A stretch of DNA of 37,365 bases from positions 1,981 through 39,345 of the forward strand of contig NZ_LMTZ01000010.1 in the NCBI RefSeq assembly GCF_001456025.1, read 5' to 3'. The position numbers were made by a program, and so were the translations under genes. This document shows positions 25,532-34,174 of the stretch, one piece after another; position 1 is the stretch's first letter; every line of letters begins with the position of its first letter. The notes under the pieces are model-generated. The model had not been told where the DNA came from, did no database searches, and was given only the letters and a program-made list of their open reading frames with translations. This DNA is from Mastigocoleus testarum BC008. Its GTDB lineage: Bacteria; Cyanobacteriota; Cyanobacteriia; Cyanobacteriales; Nostocaceae.

Positions 25532-25672
25532 AACGTAATTTGCACTTGCTATAGCAAGTTTAAGTTACAAACTGTAGGAGTAAGCATGTAGGTTAGGGCG
25601 TTATATTTTGCTTAGATCACAGGAAATGTCCTTGCCTAAAATCTTAACCCTACACGAACTACAAATTACGTT
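25532..25672. repeat. Inverted-repeat element between GT2 and exporter genes
   Basis: AACGTAATTTG (25532-25542) and CAAATTACGTT (25662-25672) are perfect 11-bp inverted copies. Next to the left copy lies a perfect 16-bp palindrome, ACTTGCTATAGCAAGT (25544-25559). This may be a 141-bp MITE-like remnant or a regulatory structure before the exporter operon. Confidence 0.55.
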
Positions 25673-25736
25673 CCTCCGTCAGGGCGGATCTCATTATGAA
25701 TTAACAACTACAAACTTTAATAAAGGGTCATAAATA

Positions 25737-26612
25737 TTGAAACGACGTAAACATTTACAGCCTTCGAGACGACCAGAAGAATTTTATACACCCGAAAGTC
25801 AATTACGACATCCTCGGCAATTACTGAGACAAATGTGGCTAGATTTACTAGCTTCTCGCGAACTTGCCTGGAGACTGATGGTCAGGGATATTAGCGCCCA
25901 ATACCGTCAGTCCTTCTTAGGAATTATTTGGGCATTTATTCCGCCGATTGTCATGGCTGCTGGATTTAATTTAGCCAATGAAGCCAAAGTCATTAATGTG
26001 GGTGAAACTTCCTTACCTTACCCTGCTTACGTAATGTTTAGTACTGCTCTTTGGCAAACCTTTGTGGAAGCAATTAGTGGTCCAATTCAAGCGGTTACAA
26101 CAGCCAAGCCAATGTTAGCCAGGGTTAAGTTTCCTCGAGAAGCTTTAATATTGTCAAAATTGGGAGAAGTATTTTTTAACTTTTCAATAAAATTAATTTT
26201 AATTACTGCTTTATTTATTTGGTTTCAAATTCCCATAACCTGGTCAGTAATTTTAGCTCCTGTGGCATTAATACACTTGGTTATGTTTGGAACATTTATC
26301 GGCGTGATGCTATCTCCTTTTGGGGTTTTATATCAAGATATATCCAAAGGTTTAACGCTGGTAACTGGATTTTGGTTGTTTTTAACTCCTGTGGTGTATC
26401 CGGTTCCTAACGATGGAGTGTTTGGATTTTTGGTCAAATTTAACCCAGTAACCCCCCTATTAGTTACTACCAGAGAGTTAGCAACCACTGGATTATTAAC
26501 TCAAACTGTGGGATTTTGGGTAGTGAGTCTTGTCACTATTGTGGGTTTATTTTTAACCTGGATTGGATTTCGTTTAGCTATGCCTTTTGTGGTTGAAAGA
26601 GTAAGTTCCTAA
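25737..26612 (+). CDS. ABC-2 type polysaccharide exporter, permease (Wzm-like)
   Basis: 291 aa from TTG at 25737. A basic N-terminus and an amphipathic helix (LASRELAWRLMVRDISAQYRQS) precede FLGIIWAFIPPIVMA, the signature of O-antigen/teichoic-acid ABC permeases. About six membrane helices follow (near 65-80, 100-120, 148-170, 175-200, 210-228, 260-285). With the ATPase encoded one base downstream it forms a 2+2 exporter carrying lipid-linked glycan across the inner membrane. The TTG start is uncertain; an internal start (MWLDLL, residue 33) is possible but would remove basic residues usual in the family. Confidence 0.9.
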   Translation: MKRRKHLQPSRRPEEFYTPESQLRHPRQLLRQMWLDLLASRELAWRLMVRDISAQYRQSFLGIIWAFIPPIVMAAGFNLANEAKVINVGETSLPYPAYVMFSTALWQTFVEAISGPIQAVTTAKPMLARVKFPREALILSKLGEVFFNFSIKLILITALFIWFQIPITWSVILAPVALIHLVMFGTFIGVMLSPFGVLYQDISKGLTLVTGFWLFLTPVVYPVPNDGVFGFLVKFNPVTPLLVTTRELATTGLLTQTVGFWVVSLVTIVGLFLTWIGFRLAMPFVVERVSS

Positions 26613-26613
26613 C

Positions 26614-27894
26614 ATGACTAGTTTAAAAGATAAAGAAGTAGCAGTTGCACCAAAAGATGACAATGAAGCTGTTATCGAGATAAACGATGTTTCCAAGAAA
26701 TTTTGTCGGGATTTAAAACGCTCTTTGTTTTATGGTGTCACAGATATTGCCACAGAACTAACTGGTGGAAGTAGGAGAAGTGACACTTTACGCACTAAAG
26801 AATTTTGGGCGCTTAAGGATGTCAGCTTTAAACTACGAAAAGGTGAAGCTTTAGGTTTAGTAGGATCAAACGGTGCAGGGAAAAGTACCTTACTGCGTAT
26901 TATCAGTGGCTTAATTAAACCAGATACAGGCTCAATTAAAATTAAAGGAAGAGTTGCGCCTTTAATTGCACTGGGAGCAGGATTCAATCCCATTTTATCT
27001 GGCCGAGAAAATATCTATGCGAATATGTCAATTTTGGGTTTGTCCACCCAGCAAATACGAGAAAGATTTGACGAAGTTGTAGAGTTTGCAGAAATAGCAG
27101 AAGCGATTGATGCACCGGTACAAACCTATAGTTCCGGTATGGCTGCAAGGTTAGGATTTGCTTGTGCTGTCCACATCGAACCAGATATTTTGCTAATCGA
27201 TGAAGTGTTAGCTGTAGGGGACATTAAGTTTAAAATGAAATGCCATCGCAAGTTGGCAGAAATCCGCAAAAAAGGTACAGCTTTTATTTTAGTTTCCCAT
27301 AACTCCCATAGTATTCTCAATGTTTGCGAATCCTCCGTTTATTTGCGCAAGGGTCAATTAATTACCTATGGAGAAACAGAATCAGTAATTCGTAGATACG
27401 AAGAAGACCTTTGTTTGAGCGGTACAGATAACGCTTTGGGTCAAATGGTATTGTCTCCCAAACCGAAAGCAGAAAGTAACGGTTTAGATATTCTTTCTCT
27501 CAGTTTTAAAGATCCCCAGGGTAATACTTTAGATAATTTGTGGTCTGGAGAATCAGCTTATTTTTGTGCGGAATGTCAAGCCCACGAGGACATTGATGGG
27601 GCTAACTTAGGGATGTTAATAACATCTCTTTCGGGAGAAATGGGCTTAGTCTTATATATTACTTCTAATAGTGATAATAACCTTTTAAGTATCAACAAAG
27701 GTAGATCTGAGATTCAAATGCACATGCCCTATTGCACTTTAACTCCTGGGATATATAGTGCAAAAATATACATAAGAAAAGGCGTTTATTCCTTTGATAT
27801 TGTTGATTCTTTTAGATTTACTGTTAAAAGTAATAGAACAGTGAGTAGATGTTTATTTTATCAACCGCGTGAATGGGCAGTTGTTAGTAAATAA
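26614..27894 (+). CDS. Polysaccharide ABC exporter ATPase with Wzt-type C-terminal domain
   Basis: 426 aa. Nucleotide-binding domain 20-250 with Walker A GSNGAGKS (84-91), signature YSSGMAARL (172-180), Walker B ILLIDE (192-197) and H-loop H229. The leading KKFCRDLKRSLFYGVTDIATEL stretch is typical of Wzt/TagH proteins. Residues about 275-420 are a beta-sandwich domain (LDILSLSFKDPQG, GIYSAKIYIRKGVYSFDIVDSFRF) like the carbohydrate-binding domain of Wzt, which recognises the modified end of the glycan and couples chain length to export. One base separates it from the permease, so the two are co-translated. Confidence 0.93.
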   Translation: MTSLKDKEVAVAPKDDNEAVIEINDVSKKFCRDLKRSLFYGVTDIATELTGGSRRSDTLRTKEFWALKDVSFKLRKGEALGLVGSNGAGKSTLLRIISGLIKPDTGSIKIKGRVAPLIALGAGFNPILSGRENIYANMSILGLSTQQIRERFDEVVEFAEIAEAIDAPVQTYSSGMAARLGFACAVHIEPDILLIDEVLAVGDIKFKMKCHRKLAEIRKKGTAFILVSHNSHSILNVCESSVYLRKGQLITYGETESVIRRYEEDLCLSGTDNALGQMVLSPKPKAESNGLDILSLSFKDPQGNTLDNLWSGESAYFCAECQAHEDIDGANLGMLITSLSGEMGLVLYITSNSDNNLLSINKGRSEIQMHMPYCTLTPGIYSAKIYIRKGVYSFDIVDSFRFTVKSNRTVSRCLFYQPREWAVVSK

Positions 27895-27990
27895 TTTGTA
27901 TTGGCTTTATACAAATTTTGTGTGTTTTTTACCCTATTGTATTTATAATCTAGAGAATATTTTATGAACGAATAAATTCCGAATTGAATA

Positions 27991-28905
27991 ATGGGTAATC
28001 CCTTAATTAGCATAATTATTCCTACTCACAATCGGCAACATCTCGTACCCCATGCAGTGAAGAGTGCTTTAGAGCAAACTATTGAGGATTTAGAAGTTAT
28101 TGTTATTGATGATGCTTCAGAACCTCCAGTAGATTTAGCTGACGATCCTCGATTAAGGGTAATTAGGAAATCTGAAAATAATGGTATTGCAGCAGTTCGC
28201 AACGCTGGAGCATTAGCTGCACGTGGAAGATGGATCACTTATCTAGATGATGATGATAGGTTATTACCTTACATGGCTGCAGCATGTCTTAAGGCGATTG
28301 CTGATACACAACTTCCAAAACCAATAGCGGTGTTATCTACGAAGGAAGTCGTAAATGCGGAAGGTGAAGTTCTCGAACGGCGTGTTCCTCCTACTCTTCC
28401 ACGCGGTAAACATTTTTTTCTTGAAGAAATTCCTCCTGAAAAGTCATTTTTATCAAAGCAGACACTGTTTATCGAGCGCGATACTTTGCTTGGTATTGCA
28501 GGTTATGATGAGACATTCCAGACCCGCGAACATACAGAGATGTTTTTGAGACTAAATCCGGTTTGTTCTATCTTGGGAATACCTGTAGTGACCTATAAAC
28601 AATTAGCGCACTCTGGTTCCCGACTTTCGCGTAATCCATCCCATCGTCAAGTCGATTTCATTCGTTTGGTACGCAAGCATAAATCTTTATTTAAATCACA
28701 CCCAAAGACGTTTGTTGATTTTGTGTACGCTCATGTAGTTAAATCAAAGGAACTTGGTCAAAAGCGTGCAGCCTTGTTAAGTTTATGCTGGACCTTTCCG
28801 TTAGCTCCAATTGAAATTTTAAAGCGATTTTTTCAGGAAAAATATCACAGAATCCAACGTAGGTTAAGTACTTTCAATTTGCTAATTACTGGGGAAAATG
28901 GATAA
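27991..28905 (+). CDS. Glycosyltransferase family 2
   Basis: 304 aa, GT-A fold. PLISIIIPTHNRQHLVPHAVKSAL (4-27) is the classical opening, VIVIDDASEPP follows, and the metal site lies in YLDDDDR (D86-D89). GYDETFQTREHTEMFLRL supplies the acceptor-side acidic residues. The basic C-terminal 70 residues (VRKHKSLFKSHPK, KRFFQEKYHRIQRR) suggest membrane-surface binding. It lies 97 bp downstream of the exporter ATPase in the same direction. Probable polysaccharide assembly; sugar unknown. Confidence 0.9.
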   Translation: MGNPLISIIIPTHNRQHLVPHAVKSALEQTIEDLEVIVIDDASEPPVDLADDPRLRVIRKSENNGIAAVRNAGALAARGRWITYLDDDDRLLPYMAAACLKAIADTQLPKPIAVLSTKEVVNAEGEVLERRVPPTLPRGKHFFLEEIPPEKSFLSKQTLFIERDTLLGIAGYDETFQTREHTEMFLRLNPVCSILGIPVVTYKQLAHSGSRLSRNPSHRQVDFIRLVRKHKSLFKSHPKTFVDFVYAHVVKSKELGQKRAALLSLCWTFPLAPIEILKRFFQEKYHRIQRRLSTFNLLITGENG

Positions 28906-28988
28906 TTTCCGAGAATTTAGTCGTGTGTAGAGATAAATAAAAATAATCTTTAGCAACACTTGAAAATATTGGTTTTAAGGAGTTACGG

Positions 28989-29008
28989 AGACGCGATATA
29001 TCGCGTCT
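28989..29008. repeat. Perfect 20-bp palindrome
   Basis: AGACGCGATATATCGCGTCT is its own reverse complement. It lies 84 bp after a GT2 gene in an intergenic region. It could fold as a cruciform or hairpin, or be a dimeric protein site; the AGACGCG arms recall the AGAGACG family. Confidence 0.85.
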
Positions 29009-29074
29009 TCTACAGTATCTAAGTTCTTATTATGTAATAAGTAAAAATTTGCGACTCATAGCTTTTAGCGCGTC

Positions 29075-29180
29075 TACGATGTTAGTGAATCCGTAGGTAG
29101 CACAGCTAGAGACTATAATTATCCGGAGCCGTTACCTGCTTATCTGCCGTCGCCGCAGGCTAAATGCGTGTCCATAGGAC
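29075..29180. repeat. Interspersed GC-rich palindromic repeat (REP-like), copy 3
   Basis: ATCCGTAGGTAGCACAGCTA is the inverse of the 8130-8149 segment with one mismatch. The following CCGGAGC...CTGCCG...GCAGGCTAAATGC block matches 8149-8195 in direct orientation. GCGTGTCCATAGGAC is the inverse, with one mismatch, of GTCCTACGGACACGC in copy 4 near 30.83 kb. Confidence 0.75.
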
Positions 29181-29242
29181 AAACAGCATTTACTAGTATC
29201 CTGAACTTATTACTACGTAATATAGAATAAAATATATTAAAT

Positions 29243-30229
29243 ATGCAAAAATTGCATAAGCTAGTTTCAATAATCATACCGTGTTTTAATAGCCAAAAGT
29301 GGCTGAGAGAAGCTATCAACAGTTGCTTACAACAAACCTATCCCCACATTGAAATTATTGTTATTGATGATGGCTCCACTGATAATTCTTTAGGTATTAT
29401 CAAAAGTTACAAAAATCAAATTATTTGGGAAAGTTTTCCTAAAAATCGAGGAGGTTGCTGTGCAAGAAATCGTGGTTTTGCAATCTCAAAAGGGGAATAT
29501 ATTCAATTTTTAGATGCTGATGATTACATTCTCCCAGAAAAAATTGCTAGACAAGTTGATTTTCTAGAATTGACAGGAAATGATGTGGTTTACGGTGATT
29601 GGCGACATCAACTAAATTTACCTGATGGTACGAGTATTCTCGAAGAAATTAAAATTTCGGGACAGCAAGAAGATATTCTCGCATCTCTTATCTCTAATTG
29701 GTGGACTGCTGTCGCTTCCGTACTTTATACCAGAAGTGCTGTGGAGAATAGTGGTGGTTGGGATGAAAATCTAGCGATCGTACAGGATAAAGACTTTTTT
29801 ATTTCTGTAGTTATGAATGGTGCAAAGGTCGCATACCAAGCAGGTTGTTACTCAATTTATCGGAGATACGGTAACGTTACTGTTTCTACTACGTCTAAAT
29901 CTAGATGGTTAGAAGGTCATCATATTGTTTTAAAAAAATTAGAAAATCAGCTATTAAAATCTCATAATTTATCCGATATGTATTGTGATGCCATTGCGTT
30001 ATGCTATTTCAAATTAGCTAGAGAATCTTTATTCTATAATTATTCATCACACTTAATTTTTTTGGAAGAAGCACTAGTTATAAGACCTAATTTTAAACAT
30101 GAAAGTAAGCAATTCATCTATAATTTTATTCAATTTTTTTTTGGTTTTCGACAAACAGAACTAATTACTAGTTATATTTTATTTCTGAAGTACAGCATCA
30201 ATAAATATTTTGATAGTTCTAGTTTTTGA
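29243..30229 (+). CDS. Glycosyltransferase family 2
   Basis: 328 aa, GT-A fold. LVSIIIPCFNSQKWLREAINSCLQQTYPHIEIIVIDDGSTDNS (from residue 7) is a textbook family-2 start. The DxD motif is in FLDADDYILP (D91-D94), and WDENLAIVQDKDFFISVV provides the acceptor-side acid. The C-terminal third is helical and AT-rich in base composition. It is separated from the preceding GT2 gene by 337 bp of repeats, so it may have its own promoter. Substrate unknown. Confidence 0.9.
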   Translation: MQKLHKLVSIIIPCFNSQKWLREAINSCLQQTYPHIEIIVIDDGSTDNSLGIIKSYKNQIIWESFPKNRGGCCARNRGFAISKGEYIQFLDADDYILPEKIARQVDFLELTGNDVVYGDWRHQLNLPDGTSILEEIKISGQQEDILASLISNWWTAVASVLYTRSAVENSGGWDENLAIVQDKDFFISVVMNGAKVAYQAGCYSIYRRYGNVTVSTTSKSRWLEGHHIVLKKLENQLLKSHNLSDMYCDAIALCYFKLARESLFYNYSSHLIFLEEALVIRPNFKHESKQFIYNFIQFFFGFRQTELITSYILFLKYSINKYFDSSSF

Positions 30230-30322
30230 TAGTAAAAATAAAAATATTATGCTTTAATTATCTAAACAATTATCGCAGATTAAGATAGACTTAAAAGCAA
30301 TTCGAGTTGTAGGTAATTATTA

Positions 30323-30550
30323 ATGAACCGAGGAAAAATCGTTGCGATTATTACGGGTGCACTTTCCATACTTTTAGCATTAGCATACTTGGTCATTGTT
30401 CAAATTTTAGATTTTCGTGGGGAAATGAAACCAGCACCCATAAGTCAAGTGGGAGTACAAAACGTCAAATTGATTCATAAATATTTTGGAGTCACCTCCT
30501 TTCAGACAAACTACTTGGCTTGTAGTCAATCTCAAAGCTTTATTCTGTAA
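30323..30550 (+). CDS. Small conserved-looking membrane protein
   Basis: 75 aa. MNRGK then a single membrane helix (about 6-29, VAIITGALSILLALAYLVIVQIL), followed by DFRGEMKPAPISQVG. This opening resembles short cyanobacterial proteins of about 45-75 residues with one N-terminal helix and a DFRGEM-PAP motif, whose role is unknown. The last 25 residues (YFGVTSFQTNYLACSQSQSFIL) look less constrained. Start ATG at 30323. A hairpin with a T-run lies 90 bp beyond the stop. Confidence 0.6.
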   Translation: MNRGKIVAIITGALSILLALAYLVIVQILDFRGEMKPAPISQVGVQNVKLIHKYFGVTSFQTNYLACSQSQSFIL

Positions 30551-30640
30551 CTTATGAAATTTATGGGATTTGTGATTTGGTTCAATTACTATCCCTAATT
30601 TCTACAAACTAAATAAGTAATTTTCAATAGATTTAGCTGC

Positions 30641-30672
30641 GAACATCTCTCTGGGGATGTTCTGTAGTTTTT
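30641..30672 (+). terminator. Candidate Rho-independent terminator
   Basis: GAACATC (30641-30647) and GATGTTC (30656-30662) form a 7-bp stem with an 8-base loop, followed by TGTAGTTTTT. The stem is only moderately GC-rich. It would end transcription of the small membrane-protein gene. Confidence 0.5.
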
Positions 30673-30825
30673 GGGTTATTAATAATAACTTAGATATTTG
30701 TTTGTATTAGATAGTTTGAAATTGATAAATTTTATTAGACTACATAATTTTCTCAACACGTTAGCAAATGCTGTTTGTCATAGACGCGCTAAAAAACCTA
30801 TAGCTAGTAAAACTTTAACTTTTGA

Positions 30826-30925
30826 CTTATGTCCTACGGACACGCTATAGCTATAGCTGCGCTACCTACGAAGCCGCTACCTTACGGATCCGCTAATGAA
30901 TTTTGACCCGCGCGTAGCGCCATAT
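30826..30925. repeat. Interspersed GC-rich palindromic repeat (REP-like), copy 4
   Basis: Contains GTCCTACGGACACGC and then CTATAGCTGCGCTACCTACG (30851-30870), the latter identical over 20 bases to 8126-8145. It continues as CTTACGGATCCGC and CCCGCGCGTAGCGCC, running up to the CHAT gene start and supplying a false upstream ATG (30896). Confidence 0.8.
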
Positions 30926-30931
30926 TTACTT

Positions 30932-33580
30932 ATGAGATGCTTGAAATATTTTTTACTAGCAATAATGGTTACATGTTTATGTGTAACTCCACCTTTTAAA
31001 TTGGGGATATTACCTGCAGCTGCAAACCATCAAATATCTGACCTCAAAATATCTCAGTCACAAATCTCTAATTTGGTTGATCGCGGTCAAGCATTTTACG
31101 AACATGGGAAGCTTAGTGAGGCGATAAAAGTTTTAAAAAAAGCAAATTCTGAGTTTAAAGTTACTGGAGATTCATTAAAGCAAGCAATGACTTTAAGTAA
31201 TCTTTCTTTGGTTTATCAAGATTTGGGAAAGTGGGAAGAAGCAAAAATAGCGATCGCACAAAGTTTCCAGTTATTAGAAAATATTAAAAACAATCTACAA
31301 AATAATACTTCACAAGCATACCCACAAATTTACGCCCAAGCTTTAGATATTCAAGGACGTCTCAAATTATTCCAAGGAGAAGCTTCTCAAGCAATAGAAA
31401 CTTGGAAAAAAGCAGCCAAAATTTACTCTCAGCTAAAATTTGATTCTGAATTAATCCGCAATCAAATAAATCAAGCTCAAGCAATGCAATCATTGGGTCT
31501 ATTTATAAGAGCCAGGAATACTTTAACTCAAGTCAAATCAAGATTGGAGCAACAACCAGATTCTTTTCTGGTAGCGACGGGATTGTGTAACTTAGGTGAT
31601 GTATTACGAGTTATTGGTGATAAAAATCAATCTCGAGAAATTTTAGAGCAAAGTCTAGCACTTGTAAAACGTTTGGGAAAAACTACTAACCAAAATGAAA
31701 TTACAATTCAAAGCGAAATTTTGATCGGTTTAGGTAATACTGCTCTAGCTCAGGAAGATACCTCCTCCGCGATCGCATTTTATCAGCAAGCAGCAAATGT
31801 TCCGTCTACAAAACCTATTGTTGCTCTCAAAGCTAAATTAAATCAATTAAAATTATTGGTGGAAAATCTAGGAAATAATAACTTAAATACAGCCGCAATA
31901 TTAATACCCCAAATTCAGTCCCAAATTAAAAACTTACAACCTAGTCGCGATTCTGTATATTGCATAATTAATTTTGCCCAAAGTCTAAAGGAATTAAATC
32001 AGAAATTTTCTACAAATACATCTTCACAAAGTACCCTTTCACAAAATACCCCTTCGCAAATAGAGATTGCTCGCTTATTGTCAATTGGGGTTCAACAAGC
32101 AACAAATTTGTCAGATAATAGGGCATTATCCTATGCTTTAGGTACTCTTGGGGAACTGTACGAAGAAACTGACCAATTACCTGAAGCACAAAAACTTACC
32201 CAACAAGCTCTCGATAAAGCCATAGCGATCAATGCTGGGGATATTAGTTTTCAGTGGGAATCGCAGTTAGGACGATTATTGAGAAAACAAGAAAATATAT
32301 CTCAAGCGATCAAATTTTATGAACGAAGCTGGGAAACTCTCAAGTCCTTGCGCACAGATTTAGTTGCATTTAATCTGGATGCTCAGTTTTCTTTTCGCGA
32401 GAACATTGAACCCATATACAGAGAATATGCAGATTTACTGCTAAATGAGAAAGAAACTAGTAATAATCTAACCAATGCTCGTCAAGTAATAGAATCTCTT
32501 CAATTAGCAGAATTAGATAATTTTTTTCGTTCAGCTTGCTTACAAACCAAAGTTGTCCTTGATGATGTAGTTGATAAGCAAGACCAAACAGCAGCGATTA
32601 TATATCCAATTATTCTTCCAGAACGATTAGAAGTAATTTTGAAATTACCCCAAAAATCGCTTTTAAGATACACCACTGCAATTACCCAAACTGAATTTGA
32701 AAATACTGTAGAGCAATTACGCTCCGATATTGAAGAACTTAAAATTGGTGCAGATCCTCAAGCTAAATACCAAACCTTATACAAATTGTTGCTCGGACCT
32801 GCAGAAAAATATTTGTCTTCCAGTCACGTAAAAACCTTAGTATTTGTGTTGGATGGTTCCTTACGTAACCTCCCTATGGCTGCTCTTTACGATGGTCAGC
32901 AGTACCTAATAGAAAAATATAATGTAGCCATGAGTCTTGGCTTGGAATTATTTGAACTCAAACGATTACCAACAAAAAATCTTCAAGTTATTACTGCTGG
33001 ACTTAGTGAAGAGCGTCATAATTTTCCTAAGCTTGATTATGTTGAAAAAGAATTAGAGGAAATTAAATCTCAAGTATCAGGAAAAGTTTTACTCAATCAA
33101 GAATTTACCAGCAAAACTGTTCAAAAACAGTTTAAGTTGCAATCTTTTCCCATAGTCCATTTTGCGACTCACGGTCAATTTAGTTCTGACCCAGACGAAA
33201 CATTTATTTTGGCTTATGACCGACCAATTGAGGTTAATGAGCTTAATAAATGGCTTCGCAATCGAGAAGAAATTCAAGCTGATGCAATAGAATTATTGGT
33301 TCTTAGTGCTTGTGAGACAGCAAGCGGAGATAAAAAAGCAGCTTTAGGACTTGCTGGTGTTGCAATCCAAGCAGGTGCTCGTAGCACTGTTGCTTCTTTA
33401 TGGGCTTTAAATGATGCTTCAACAGCTCAATTAATGGGTCAGTTTTATAAACAACTTACTAAATCCTATTTGAGTAAAGCAGAAGCTTTGCGTAATGCTC
33501 AATTAAGTTTATTACAGCAGGAAGAATATCAGGTTCCTTACTTTTGGGCTCCATATGTTTTAATTGGGAACTGGTTGTGA
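30932..33580 (+). CDS. Secreted TPR-CHAT protein, putative caspase-like protease
   Basis: 882 aa from ATG at 30932 (MRCLKYFLLAIMV). An ATG at 30896 is in frame, but its 12 extra residues are repeat sequence ahead of the signal peptide. A signal peptide (about 1-31, ending LPAAANH) is followed by TPR-like helical repeats (about 45-480; QAFYEHGKLSEAIKVLKKA, LSLVYQDLGKWEEAKIAIAQS, LGELYEETDQLPEAQKLTQQA). The C-terminal CHAT domain (about 560-882) has the catalytic dyad His747 in VHFATHG and Cys794 in VLSACET (numbering from this start). GLAGVAIQAGARSTVASLWALND and VPYFWAPYVLIGNW are typical of cyanobacterial CHAT proteins. CHAT is a clan CD peptidase fold related to caspases and separase. The TPRs likely select partners or substrates. 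Targets are unknown. Confidence 0.92.
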   Translation: MRCLKYFLLAIMVTCLCVTPPFKLGILPAAANHQISDLKISQSQISNLVDRGQAFYEHGKLSEAIKVLKKANSEFKVTGDSLKQAMTLSNLSLVYQDLGKWEEAKIAIAQSFQLLENIKNNLQNNTSQAYPQIYAQALDIQGRLKLFQGEASQAIETWKKAAKIYSQLKFDSELIRNQINQAQAMQSLGLFIRARNTLTQVKSRLEQQPDSFLVATGLCNLGDVLRVIGDKNQSREILEQSLALVKRLGKTTNQNEITIQSEILIGLGNTALAQEDTSSAIAFYQQAANVPSTKPIVALKAKLNQLKLLVENLGNNNLNTAAILIPQIQSQIKNLQPSRDSVYCIINFAQSLKELNQKFSTNTSSQSTLSQNTPSQIEIARLLSIGVQQATNLSDNRALSYALGTLGELYEETDQLPEAQKLTQQALDKAIAINAGDISFQWESQLGRLLRKQENISQAIKFYERSWETLKSLRTDLVAFNLDAQFSFRENIEPIYREYADLLLNEKETSNNLTNARQVIESLQLAELDNFFRSACLQTKVVLDDVVDKQDQTAAIIYPIILPERLEVILKLPQKSLLRYTTAITQTEFENTVEQLRSDIEELKIGADPQAKYQTLYKLLLGPAEKYLSSSHVKTLVFVLDGSLRNLPMAALYDGQQYLIEKYNVAMSLGLELFELKRLPTKNLQVITAGLSEERHNFPKLDYVEKELEEIKSQVSGKVLLNQEFTSKTVQKQFKLQSFPIVHFATHGQFSSDPDETFILAYDRPIEVNELNKWLRNREEIQADAIELLVLSACETASGDKKAALGLAGVAIQAGARSTVASLWALNDASTAQLMGQFYKQLTKSYLSKAEALRNAQLSLLQQEEYQVPYFWAPYVLIGNWL

Positions 33581-33592
33581 GTATTTATAGTA

Positions 33593-33622
33593 GAAGTAAG
33601 GAGTAAGAAGTAAAGAGTAGAA
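33593..33622. repeat. Heptamer tandem repeat (AGTAAGR-type STRR)
   Basis: AGTAAGG, AGTAAGA, AGTAAAG and AGTAGAA units just after the CHAT gene stop. Same family as 8034-8076. Confidence 0.8.
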
Positions 33623-33721
33623 TAAAATTTAGACCTGGCTTTTAGTTTTTTTAACTGTAGATATAAACAGAACATTCTCTATCGCAATCCTGAATCATTT
33701 GTGTGTAAGAATTAATATTGC

Positions 33722-33771
33722 AGAGGCGTTGCAGAGGCTAACACCGACGCCGCAGGTTTTGCAACGTCTCT
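33722..33771. repeat. Interspersed palindrome of the AGAGACG/CGTCTCT family
   Basis: AGAGGCGTTGCA (33722-33733) pairs with TGCAACGTCTCT (33760-33771), 11 of 12 bases, around a GC-rich centre (CACCGACGCCGCAGG). The GCAACGTCTC arm is shared with 5091-5100. Confidence 0.75.
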
Positions 33772-33850
33772 TATTGATTTATCTATTCACCAATCAAATA
33801 TGATTGCAATAGAATTCAATTTTACTGAACAATGTAGAAATATCTCAGAG

Positions 33851-33985
33851 GATGTTTTAAAAGTCTTTTGCTCTTACAGTAAGTACAGTGAAATATTTCG
33901 TTGTGTGACCGAAACCTTGATTATTTCTTGAAGCAAAACCGAGTAAGAACAGTAAAGTATACCTTCCGGGACTTTTAAAACATCA
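33851..33985. mobile_element. 135-bp element with 15-bp terminal inverted repeats
   Basis: GATGTTTTAAAAGTC (33851-33865) and GACTTTTAAAACATC (33971-33985) are perfect inverted copies. ATCTCA occurs just outside both ends (33842-33847, three bases off, and 33985-33990). No coding capacity. It looks like a MITE or a long hairpin; the TCCCGGAAGG word on its minus strand recalls the leaders at 35.2 and 35.9 kb. Confidence 0.65.
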
Positions 33986-34174
33986 TCTCACAAACTAATT
34001 ACAGCAGAATAACTATTCTATTTTTGAACGAACAAGATACACCCTATTAAGATTCAGTTGAAGCTTCTTATCATTTGGAAACAATTACTCAAAAATAACT
34101 CCAGAAATTGTTAATACCTTCACTGCTTAGAAATTGATCGCCACTGCTGTATTAATTACCTTCATTCTTAGTAA

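Noticed and set aside
30896..30931. Upstream ATG of the CHAT gene
   Set aside because: The 12 codons are REP-like repeat sequence and would precede the signal peptide; start moved to 30932.
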